A stretch of 64,000 bases of DNA from Mycteria americana (Eukaryota; Chordata; Aves; Ciconiiformes; Ciconiidae): assembly GCF_035582795.1 (NCBI RefSeq), contig NC_134369.1, positions 55,924,001-55,988,000 on the forward strand, given 5' to 3'. Within the stretch, counting starts at the first letter, position 1. Each line of letters begins with the position of its first letter. Positions 37,401 through 49,400 of the stretch are shown piece by piece. The translations under genes and the position numbers were made by a program. The notes beneath the pieces are model-generated. The model saw nothing but the letters and a program-made list of their open reading frames with translations, had not been told where the DNA came from and searched no databases.

Positions 37401-40400
37401 CCCATCTGAGAGTGCCATATTTGCCTATGCCAACATTAATTTCAATCCAGGGTGTTTGAAAACTTTTGCTGTGAATGCCTGTAGTGAGACAGAGATACAC
37501 ATATCAGTCAAAAAAGAAATCAGTATTGAGTTGCACATTCATGTAGCAGCTTGAAATTTAATTTAGCTTGTAAAATTCATATGTGAACTCAGGGAGCAGT
37601 CCTATGATGCCCACTTGAATGCTAAATTGCACTTAGACACAATTAAGTTTAAGTAAGTACATGTTCCATTATCTAGTAGAAAAGTCATAATTTTTTTTGT
37701 AGAGTTCTTGCTGAAATTGCGAAGACTTTCAAATGACTTTTCACACCAACTATCTGATCCTAAGCAAGTATGCCTTAAGAAAGTATTATTTATTTCAAGA
37801 GTAAGACAAATTATAATTTAAAAATGAATAGCAATAATTAGTCATGTATGTTGAGAATAACATATCACTGCATCCAGCAGAGATGATCTTCCAGGTCTTC
37901 CCCCAGCAAGCCTTAATTAAAGGCATTTACCCAAAAATTTCCCACAGACATGGGGCGGGGGGGGGGGAACCCAGAAAGTAAAAGCTGTTAAGTAGCCACA
38001 TAGAGTCAGAAAACCTTTGCGCTTCAAGCTCCCTTTTTAGAGCCACTTCAGGGACCAATCACAAATTTTCCTCTGATTTTGCATTTAGCCCACGTGCTCA
38101 GTGAAAGCCTGACCACAACAGAGGATGCTGCAGTAATAGCAAAATATGGTGACCCGCAGAAATAAAGAGAAAAAGAGAAAGTAGGATTCAGTTGGGAAAA
38201 TGGAGGAGGAACAGATGAAGACAACAAAAAAAAAAAAAAAAAAAAAAGAAAAAAGAAAAAAGCCTAATATTCCCTCAGCAGTCGGTACTGTTAATAAATG
38301 TATCCATATCAGAACTGTCATGCAACTAGACACAGAGAAGTAACTTTCCCTCTTGGTTCAACGAAACATTGCAGACAAAATTACAAGTCAGGGCTGAGAT
38401 CTAAGTACAGAAATCCAACAAAAATTATTATTAGTCCTAAGTCCTACTTTAGCTAATGCTATGACTCCTTTTCTCATTAAAACTAAAATTAATGCAGTAA
38501 TGAAAAAAAAAGTGACCTTATACTCATATAGCTATTTTGTCACCTCCAAGTGAGTCTGAGCTTATAAATCTTACTGAAGTTTGATAGTCAAATACATTGT
38601 ATAGAAATTACCCTTAATTTTTTCCATTTGATTAGACTAAATAGCGTAAGGCCATAAAACAGAAATACATTGAAATGTATCCGTTTTTAGTAAAAGGTTA
38701 TTTTGCCTTTTTAGGCTTTCCTACAGTTCTAAATGCATAATGTGTTTATGAAAGAGAAGGCTATGTATCTCTTACAGAATTCGTGTTTCAGTGATGTCAG
38801 AAAGAGGAAAAAAACCCAACAACAAAACCACACCCCAAAACATTCACAGAATCACAAAATCAAAGAAACATTTACGTTGTAAGGGACCTCTAGATCATCT
38901 AGTACAACCCCTCTGCTCAAGCAGGGTCATCTACAGCAGGCTGTCCTGGACCATGGCCAGTTGGGTTTTGAATATCTCCGTGGATGGACACTCCACGTCT
39001 CTGGGCAACCTGTTGCAATATTTGACCACCTTCACTGTAAGTGTTCTTCCTTTCAAAACTGTTTCTTCTGGCAAATTCCTCTACCATTTGGCAAAGTTTT
39101 GTCTTCAAATCCAAAGCAATGACATTCATCAAATTAGAGTACTTAATCCGAGAACAATATGAAAGGCATCTTTCTAAATATGAGCAATCAGGAAGCTTAT
39201 TTGAAATGAGATCTAAAAATACAATCTAAAGATGTGTCCAAGACCTTTCACATAATCTCTTCAGACAGTCTCCCATCTGTGCAAGAGCTGCTCCCTCTAC
39301 ATCTCTTACCAACAGCACACCCTTTCTCTCTACCTCACTGTATTCCTGTGTCTATGTCAAATACAGTAGTTAGTTACTTTGGAAAATCTGACAACATTTG
39401 GTATTTCACAAAGTTTTTACAAAGACACTTACAGAGCTAAATCAAGGGCTTTGGTATTTACGAGGGGAAAAAAACCCCAACAGGGCTTTGTTTTGAGAAA
39501 GATCCCTAACAGAAGGTAAACACACTTTTTCAAATTTGCTTTATAAACAAGGAAGTCCTCAAAAGGTGGCACAGAATTACTCTTTTCCTCATAGAAGAAT
39601 TTTGGTAAGTTTCTAGGAATACTATATTCCCTCCTCAGCTGCTAATGTTTTAAGCAGAGATAAAAAAAAAAAAAGTAGTTACCTTCTTTCTTAAGCTCTT
39701 CAATCTGCTCCTCTTTGATGTCGAGCTGCTCAGTAAGCCTTGATGCTGCATCCAGTGCAGCATTTGCCTCTCCTAAACTTTCCTGAATAGAGGGCAGGAC
39801 AGGGACAAAAAGAGAAGCAAGGGAGTTCACTATCACAATTACACTAATACAACACAGATCAAACATAACAGATGCAGAGACTTCAATCGCTTGTTCTTTA
39901 CAATAACTGGACTGTAAACATCCTCAGAAAATGGATGGTCAGCAGAGGAATGCTATTTTGCTGACCTTTTAGTGCCCCCCTCTCTTCCAAGGAAGAGAGA
40001 ATAATTACATTACTTGATGTATTCTTAGACAGTAACACTTAACACAGCAGTTAAAAACAAAAAATTCAGTCAAGAATTAGCATTCAGTTTCACAGGGTTC
40101 AATTACATTATTCAGCCCACCTGCAGTGATACGACTTTTTCTTCTAAGTTTTCTGCTTTTTTCCTCCACTCTGCAGTCTGTTTTTGATGTTTCTCCAGCT
40201 CTGCTGAATACATAGCTTTTTCTTCTAAAGGGTTAAAAATACAAAACAAAACAAAAAAATCTTGATTCACAACATGTAAGTCCCTTTGGGATACACAATT
40301 GCAAAACCTCAGCATTATCATATCTAGTCTTCATAAGGTAGAGGTGGAATTCAAATTTCATAAATGGGATATTGACTGTGAGCTTTCACTGGGCCAGAAC

Positions 40401-43400
40401 TGTTTTTGTAAATTTTTTCAAAGACAACAGATTCAGAAATTCAAGCTATCAAAAAGGAAACCAGGTAACTAGTATTTTAAAAGCACCGAAATATGGTAAC
40501 TATCCCAGTTGAAAAATGCTTGTTGCAATCTTTGGTATTTCTTGACAAAACTTACCCTGTTGGAATTGCTCTAGTACCATCTGCAGGTTGGCCAGTGACA
40601 ATGCATACTGCTTCACTTGATCCTGTGAGATGGTGAGCTGTAGCACAGTTTCATCTCTCTGCTTGGAAACCAGGTTTAATTGCTCTTGCAAAGATTCAAC
40701 TTGCAGGCTAGCTTGATGACTTAATGAAAAATAAAATACATTATTTATGAAGACAACAACAGAACTGATCACAGAGAAAATTAAATCCCAGCAAAAATAG
40801 TGCAATTTATAAAAATGAAGGCAATTTTTTTCACTGATTCCTCTTAAAACAAACAAACAAAAAAAAAAAAACCCAAAACAAAAAACCAACCTAACAACAG
40901 ATTTTAAATAATTCTGGTACTAAAATTTTGGCAACCAAAAAAACCCCACCCCTACTTTTGTTTGAAGTGCATTAGAAAAAGAAAAAAACAATCTTTGTTG
41001 TTCGTTATTGTAACAGTATCTTTACCAAAAAAAGAATCCGTACCTTGCTAATTGTCTGCTTCACTTACTACATGAATCAATAGGTCTTTCTACCAATTTT
41101 TACTTTCAAAGCCAGTCTCCAAGAACTCCGTATATCTTGCTCCATACTGACCACTGAACGCTCCATTTAACTTCCCATTATGCAAAAATATTATGAACCT
41201 GATTTACTCCCATACCAGTCTTTTTAAAAAGAGTGCATTATCAGGTGGGAAATAGGCAGTATTTCTTGAATGGTATCTGACAAGTTTGATGAAGAATTAA
41301 GAAACATTCTGATGAACAGTTTTCACAACCTTCTCCCAACTCTTCCTCTTTTTTCCTCTTCCACAATTTTTCACAACAAATTCTGCTCAACTCAGAAAGC
41401 TCTTTGCTGAGAACGTTAAGAGCAGAATCCATCTTTGGCACTTAAAGAAAAAAGAAAGATTGCAGCTACATACATATTTTTTGATTAAAATACTTGTTCA
41501 TTTGGATGACTGTAGTAAGATGAAAAAAGAATTCTTTTGCTCAAAGTAACCAACATTCCTTTAAATAAAACAATATTAAAGCAGTCAAGATAGGCATTGA
41601 GTAATTTTAATACTTGGCTTTTCATTGTTCTGGCTGAAAAATGTGTTTATGGCAAATAAACAAAAAACCACAATTGGCTCTAGCCCCCCAGATTCTGCTA
41701 CCCATGAGAACTTCAATGCATCTTGTTTTATATATATGCTAAAAAGAAAAAAAGCTTACAGCAGTGTATAAGTTCCATGGTATCAGGTATAAAGTAAGGA
41801 TGTGTACTTGTCTCAAAAGCAGTTCACAAAGCATGACAGTCATATCTGTGCATTGAAGTGTAAAAAACAAGATTCTCTCAAACTGAATGAAGACTTGACT
41901 TAAAAGTAAGTTAAGTCCATCTTTTTTGATTTGACAGACAACTAAATTGATGGGTTGAGGGATTTTTGTTGTTTCTAGTTCTAAGCACTGTCAAAGATGT
42001 GACATTTCAACAGTTGCTACTAAAAGGACAAATACTTAAGTTCTCAACAGTAGCCAAGTATATTTCAAATCACCTTCCTGATTTAGAGTAACAAGAGTTT
42101 GTATCTTTTTGTTTTCTCAAGTGCTTAGCATATTATAGAATGGTAATTCAGTAAAATAAAGCTATCAGTACCAGTCTATCTAACTGTGATATTTACAGCC
42201 AATGCCACTGCTGTCTAAATTAAAAGACTACCTGGCATTCTCCACTGCAGTAGATGAGGACACGAGTTTTTCTTCCAATATCAAAACTTTCTTTCTTAGC
42301 TTGACCTCTCTGTCTTCTGCAGCTAAAGCTTCTCGTGTGTAGGAGTCTTCCATTTCTAAAAGGTGATTACGTAACCTCTCCAGTTCCTGATTCAGGCGCT
42401 GCTCTTTTTCACGCAAATGCTGTATCTGTGTAGAACATACCTTAAGTTGCCTGTACTATCACTTCTCATAAAAATAATTTAAACAAATATAAAACATGCC
42501 CATTGAAGCACATTGCATGTGTATTGACTTCAAATGCTTCTTACAAGTGATTGCTACCAAAAATAATCCAGAAAATATTACAGACGCAATTTCTTATTCT
42601 TTTTTATTACTTGCAACTGTAAATTATTTGGTGGTGTACCTCACTCTGCAGGGCACTGCTCTCCATTTGCTTCTGTTTGAGTGCTACCATGACTTGGTCT
42701 CTCTCTTGCTGAAAACTAACAGCCTTTTCCTGCATTGATTTAACTTCATTTAGCAGTTGATTCAATTCTCCTGTCTTGCCCTGTTGAAGACACAAACAAG
42801 CATTTCAAACATGGCAAATAGTTTTACCAAAGGAGACACAGTCTTTACCCAGAAGAGTGTAAAGATAATACTGATCTAACAAGGAAAAGGGCAGAACACC
42901 CATGGCCCTACAGCATAGAACAACATTCAGGGAGAATATTATTTTGAAGTTATTTCACTCATGTTACAAGACAAAGTTATTGCTAAAAGACACTATACAC
43001 ATGCATTGTCTTAATTGACTGCTGTGAACAGATACCTACCTATCTTTGGATAGGGGATATATATTATGTACATAGTGTCTCAAACACTTGTATACTTGAA
43101 AATTTCACTTTCCCCCCAGTGTTTGGAATCTATTCTCTGTGATACCTGTTTATTAGGCCATGCACATGTAAAGCATCAGCCTAGGTAGGTCAACCTGTCT
43201 GAACTTAAGACAACTAAACACATGAAGAAATCTTTAAAAACAAACCATAAGCAAAATATTAAGCAGCTGTTCAGTAAATGACCAATTTCCAAATAAATGA
43301 AAAATGTAGTTTATGGCTGCACAATTAACAGCTAACATTGTAAACCACTTACTTGCTGACTTTTAATTTCCTAACTTTGCACGGGGAGGATTTTTGTTGT

Positions 43401-46400
43401 AGTGTAGTGCAGTAAGGAGTCACAAACGGATTTCAGGCAAACACTTGATGGCTACATACACACAGAAATCGTGACTAAAAGATATTAATAAATATGAATG
43501 CACATACCTGTTCTTTTTCTTTCAACAGCTTCTCAAAAGCAAGAGCTTTTTCCTTCATTGAGTGAGACTCAAACTCTTTCTCTTTCAGCATCATTGAAAA
43601 TTGCATATTAGTCTCCTGAAGTGCTCGGAATTCTGTTTCTTTTTCCCTACACCTTGCAACTATTTTTTCATTTTCTTCTTTCAGTTTTCTAATATCCATT
43701 TCTAAAATTAAATTTCTTTCTTTAAGATTGGTCACAGCTTGCTTCAAAAGCTCATTTTCATTTTCTTTGTTACTAAGATTTTCACTTACAGAAAGTAACT
43801 GATCACTTTTAGATTTAATTAATATGTCTTTTTCCCTAAGTGATTTCTGTAAGACATCATGTTTTTCTTTGATCTGCCTCATCTCTGACTCAGTCCCTTC
43901 CTGACTCTTTCTTTCAATCTCTGATGCTGTAGCCACAGAGTCAGATAATCGTTGATTGTTTTCCTGAAGAGTCCTAATAGTTGAATCTTTTTCTTGCAAC
44001 TTTTTTTTCAGTTGTTCCAACTCCTTTTGAAGGAGTTTAGACTCATCACTGAGTACTTCAGGAGCACTGTGTTGAACGCCTGAAAGCTGTGAAATGGTGG
44101 AAGCCGTTGCCACAGATGGTGTTACCAAATCAAGTTTACTCAGGAGAAGATCCTTGGTGTTATGAAGCTGTCCTATGCTATGTAGAACTTGTGCTAATTC
44201 CTGACTAAAACTTTTCAGCTTCTTCTCATTCTGTTCATAACTCTCAATCAAGCCATTATAATCTACCTGCAACTTTGAATTACTATCGCTTTCAACTGAA
44301 ATTTGCGCTTGAAGCTTGTGTAACTCTTCTTGGAGGTGAGCTGACTCATGCTGCATGTTCTGAACCGTGGTTATTACTTGTTGCTTCCACTCTTCCATCT
44401 TCTTTACTTGCTGTTTTAGTTTATCACGTTCTTGTAGAAGTTCTTCAAACTGGTTACTGTTAACACCTCCTGACCCATTATCAGTACCTGTATTGGAAGT
44501 CTGCAAGACAGTCAATAAGGTTTGGCATTTTTGACTTAGAGCATCTATTTCAATATCTTTTTCTCGAATGATACGGGATAAATTCTGAATAGTTTCTCTA
44601 GACATGTCTTGACTGCTGTTTTCAGATCTGTTAGATAACTTTTGATTCTCCTCTTGCAACCTTACCAAAGCTGCTTCTTTAGCAGCGACCATATCCATGA
44701 TATTACGATACTCTGTTTTTAATTGACTGTTTTCTCTTGTCTTTTCACTTAGAACTGCTAGCACTTGTTCTCTTTCAATAACATAAGCTTGTAGCTGCTG
44801 CTGAAGACAAAGAACATCCTGCCTATAGGAAGCTGAGGAAACTCTAGCATTGAGAGCTTGTATTTCTAAATCCTTCTCTTGAATGATCCGAGTAAGTTTG
44901 CCAACTTCATCCTTAGACAACTGATCAATTTGCTGACTTAGAGAAACATTCTTCTCATTTAGAAGCTTAATCTCCATCTCCCTTTCTTTAATACCTTTTA
45001 CTAGTCTTTCAATTTCAGCTTTAGATAAGTCATGTTTTTCATTTCCATTTTCTCCATTAAGAGTCTGAACTTTGGTTTCCTGAAAAAGATTAGAGGAATC
45101 AGTCTGAATAATCTGTCTCTCTTTGTGCAACTGAGTTTTAATTTGTTCAATTGTTTTCTGCAAATTTTTAATTTCTTCATCTTTCTCTAAAGAAAGTCTT
45201 TCATGTGTGACATTCATTTGCTCACACTGAAATTTAGACTCATCTATTTCCTTTCTTTGCTCCTGCAAAGACTGCTGAAGTTGCACTGTAGTTTGATTCT
45301 GATCTTCTATTGTTTTTTTGTGAACTTCTATTTCTTCTTCAAGATTATTCTTTATCACTTTTAACTGTGTTACCTCACTTTCAAGTTCAATAATAATATC
45401 TAGAGTTTTAGGCTCAACCACAGGCATAGATCTACTTTGCTGATCCTTAAGGCGTTCAATTTCTTCTTTCAAATGATTATTTTCTTCCTTCATGACTGCA
45501 AGACTTCTGTCTTTTTCCTCCAAGTTCTGCTTTAAGACATCCTGCTTTTTTGAAACTTTCATATATTCCTCAAGTTCCTGTTTCACCTGTAAGGCTTGAT
45601 TTTTAAATTTTTCAATAAAAACCTCTTTTTCTTTTATGAGTTCTGTCAACTGCTTTTGTCCTCCTAAGCTAGTAGTTAACATCTCTTTTGTTTCTTGATG
45701 GTCAATTTCCATCTGCTCAATGCTCCTTTTAAGTTCAGCAATCTTAAAGTCTTTCTCTTGATTGAGTTTAACTAGGCGCTCATGTTCAAGCTGCAATGCA
45801 CTGGTATCCATACTACGCGAATTTGATAATTCCTCAATAGTTTGCTTATACTTATGTGCTTGTTCCAAAAGCCTCTTTTCCGTCTGGTTTAATTCGCTCT
45901 CTAACTGTCTTTTTTCCATTTTCAAAGCCTCCACAACAGTGTCTTTTTCCAAGTAAACTTTATTTTTCTCAGAAATGGCATCACTTAACTCTTGTTTTAG
46001 TTCTTCAACAACTGCTATCAGCTTTCCATTTTCTGTTCTGAGATCAGACAGAGATTCCTCTAAGTCTTCATTTAGTTGTTTATTTTCTGAAATGTCATTT
46101 TGTAGTTTTGCAATTTCTACTTCTCTTTCTTTCAGAATTAGATCTTGACAAGTGTAGTTAGATTCATGATTACTTTTTTCTGTTAACTTGCTCAAGGATA
46201 CTGAAAGTTCCTCCTCTCTTTCTTTTAGTCTCTGCTGCAATTCTCCAATTTCTTTTTTATTATGTAAATTACAGTCCTGGGCTTTCCTTAATTGTTCCTG
46301 AAGATCTTTAATATTATCTTGAAGCTGCTGCTTACTTATGTGCAAATCATTAAGTGCATATGAACATTGGCTTAGTTTTTCTTTCTGACTATCTAACTCC

Positions 46401-49400
46401 TTAATAGTTTCCATCTTCTCAATTTCTAATTCTGATACTTTCTTTCTTTCAAAATCTATGTCAAATTTCAGTTGTTTGATGATACTATCAGTTTCTGTGT
46501 GTTGTTTTGACAGCTGCTCTTTCAGTGTAATCATATGCTGAAATGAACACAAACAAGAATTCATTAGGAGAGGAGACCCAGCCGAACTATGCATTTCATT
46601 CATCTTTATCCTCTGAACGATAAAAAAAAAATTGTGAGGAAACAAAAATGTTTCCTAGTTGCCAACATAAGTTGGCGAGTAGTATCAACTAGTCAGTGCT
46701 AAATTAATTAAAACCAAATATCAAATAGGGATAAATTACATGTCACTAAAAACAAGAACACTATCTCCCCCAAAAGAACCCTAACTACCTAAATCAAGGA
46801 ACAAAAAGTGAACTACCTAAGAAAAAGAACTGTCAAAATTTGTCAGGGCAGTTGGAATGGGTACGCAGCAAACACCCATTACTTAAAAACAGGGAGGCAC
46901 TAAATTTAAAATAACAAATTACAGAAGTGAATGCATATCTGTGTATTCTACTTTCAATTTCTTGTTTGAGCTTATTTTTAAACACACTTGCTGTGATTAA
47001 TTTCATAGGAAAACACTTTAAATGTTCAATTCCATAAAGCAAACCAATATTGAAAACACATGGCTTGCAACTATATGTTCATAGGTCAAATATATCAGAA
47101 CAGTGACAAAAAGGTATCATTCCATTTTGATTACATATAATCGGTGACCTTTTTTGCTCCACAAATGCTTGTATTATGAGGAACTTGTAATAAAGAAAGA
47201 ATTATTCAACATAATTTAAAATAATAAAAGGAAAAGAAAAAAAGTTTTTTAAAAAATCATTCATGTTATGCATCATAACATTAGCAGGATAAAAACTGTC
47301 AAAGTCTTGCAAGGAAAAATCAAGTAGCATTTAACTGGACTTCGGAAAGTAACACCCCTTATGGATAGCCGACATGCCATATTATTTCTTTGTCCATAAC
47401 AAGTGGGTTTCTTGCACTTCAGAATTTTGCATTGAGACAGTAGATATGGAGAAAGACTGGACCCAATATTCTTTTTAAGCCTCAGAGGATAACTTATATT
47501 TCCCTGCTATCTATGTTCAACGACCAACTTAAACACACACACATACAAACCTAAACATTTATTTTAGCAGTTCAATAATCAGTTGCAATATTTATTACCT
47601 GAGTAGCTTCTTGATTCTGCTTGTCTAGTTCTTCCAACTCCGCTATTAATGTTTCTCTTTCAGCAATACTTTCATTTAATTCATGTTCTTTCCTTTCCAA
47701 ATCTTGTCTTAACTGACTTAATTCTGAATTCTGATCCTCAGTATACGCAGAAAGAATATTCTCATTTTTATGTTGTGCACTTGCCATTTCCTTCTCAGGT
47801 CCCTCAAGTGAAAAAAAAATTCTAAATATTAGACTTTATCTTGCTGAAATGTATAAACTGTTTAGATTTGAAATGGTATCTTTTTTCCCCCTCAACAATT
47901 AAAAGCAAAGCATGCATTTTCATGTTAAAATCTCTAAGCCCACGTGAATATTATCCCAGTTAAAAATTGTTCATTGTGAAGTATTTGTCTCTACCATTCA
48001 TACATACATTTATTTTCTCATCCCTAAGTTTAGGAGTGCAATTTACAGACTTCTGCACAAAAAGCCATGGTTTGACAAGCAAAGTTACATCCACCTCTGA
48101 GGTATGGATCCACAGCTGGGATGAACTATTATACCTCCAAGAGATACCCTAAACACGTAGTATGCTGCATGCATAGATACCCTAAACATGTAGCATGCTG
48201 CATTAGGACAAGAGGAAATGGCCTCAAGTTGCATCAGGAGAGGTTTAGATTGGATATTGGGAAAAACTTCTTTACTGAAAGGGTGGTCAAGCATTGGAAC
48301 AGGCTGCCCAGAGAGGTGGTGGAGTCACCATCCCTGGAGGAGTTAAAAAAATGTGTAGATGTGGCACTTCAGGATATGGTTTAGTAGGTATGGAGGTGTT
48401 GGGTTGATGGTTGGACTAGATGATCCTAGAGGTCTTTTCCAACCTTAATGATTCTATGGTGAGACAGGAATTTTTAATGAAAAACATCTGAATAATGTCC
48501 TTATGAAAAAGGCCATGGGAACTCTTGAATGCATGCAAAACACAGAAGACCCCAGTTGAAAAATACTCCTGGATACAAAGTAAACTAAGCCAAATCTCTC
48601 AAGCCTGAGTTTATAAAGGACTAAGTCAACCTTGCCAAAAACTAAAGGTGTGTTCCAGAGAAACGGTATGTTCCATTGCTTAACTTCATCAGTAAGATGG
48701 AATGTACTATTGTTAGAGTACTACATGGAAGATAAGAGATACTTTACAACTGATAACAGTGTCAAAACTGAAACATACCAAAGTAGAAGAGGTGAAAAAT
48801 GACAAGTTTCACAGAATGTACTATTAATACCTTAAAAATGTATGTTACAGCAGCCTAAGTTGCAATGGGATAGGTGGAACGTCACTAGTTTTCTTTAACA
48901 GAATACACTGTGAAGTTTCACAAGTCAAAATGTATCATTCTATCAATTCCACATGTAATTATAGAATTAATGTACAATTATTTCCTTGATTACAAGGTTA
49001 TTTATGTAGAAGCATGAATGCTCCAAAAAAGTATAGTGCCAGAATGTGTCTTCCATCAGCCACTATTGTTACAAACTTTTTTGTTGGCTTAATTCAGAAA
49101 TTGGTTTACCTGATTTAAACTTGAAAGTCTTGCTATTTCACTTTCTGCTTCTATAAAGGAAAACAAAATAATACATAATTTTACTACTTTCCAAACAATC
49201 ATAAAAACAAATAATTCTCCCACCTTGACCCAACAGAACTCTGCTGCTCAGAAAAGAATAGTTTCACAGTATTTTGTGATAAGCATCAGTGCTGTAAAAG
49301 ATTCAAATGCACCATCAATCACCACCACAAAGTAGAGCATTACTTTTACAACCAAGTCCACATTAGGAGGACTTTGGTACTACAGTGTATCAGTTATGCA

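Larger units (their letters stand above)
33649..39682 (-). other. TRIP11: TRIP11 intron 15 (6.0 kb)
   Basis: The largest intron in the gene. It contains a G11 run at 37957-37967, an A22 run at 38226-38247, and a CR1 fragment with an adjoining A/C tract at about 38805-39051. Open frames inside it have no recognisable product. Confidence 0.75.
39783..42231 (-). other. TRIP11: TRIP11 introns 14, 13 and 12
   Basis: Introns at 39783-40120, 40225-40555 and 40720-42231. Intron 12 carries an A/C-only tract at 40847-40900, about 130 bases upstream of the exon 13 acceptor. No other gene is seen. Confidence 0.75.
47803..49109 (-). other. TRIP11: TRIP11 intron 8
   Basis: 1,307 nt. It holds a 33-bp tandem duplication and a CR1 fragment (listed separately). 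The human protein has about 27 extra coiled-coil residues at this junction; I read both strands here and found no exon that could encode them. Confidence 0.7.

Noticed and set aside
38791-39162. 123-codon plus-strand ORF
   Set aside because: It lies across the CR1 fragment, on its antisense strand, and the A/C tract.
46538-46645. Extension of the giant TRIP11 exon upstream to an in-frame ATG
   Set aside because: The acceptor catttcag at 46538-46545 and homology place the exon start at 46537; the extra 36 codons are intronic and unlike golgin sequence.
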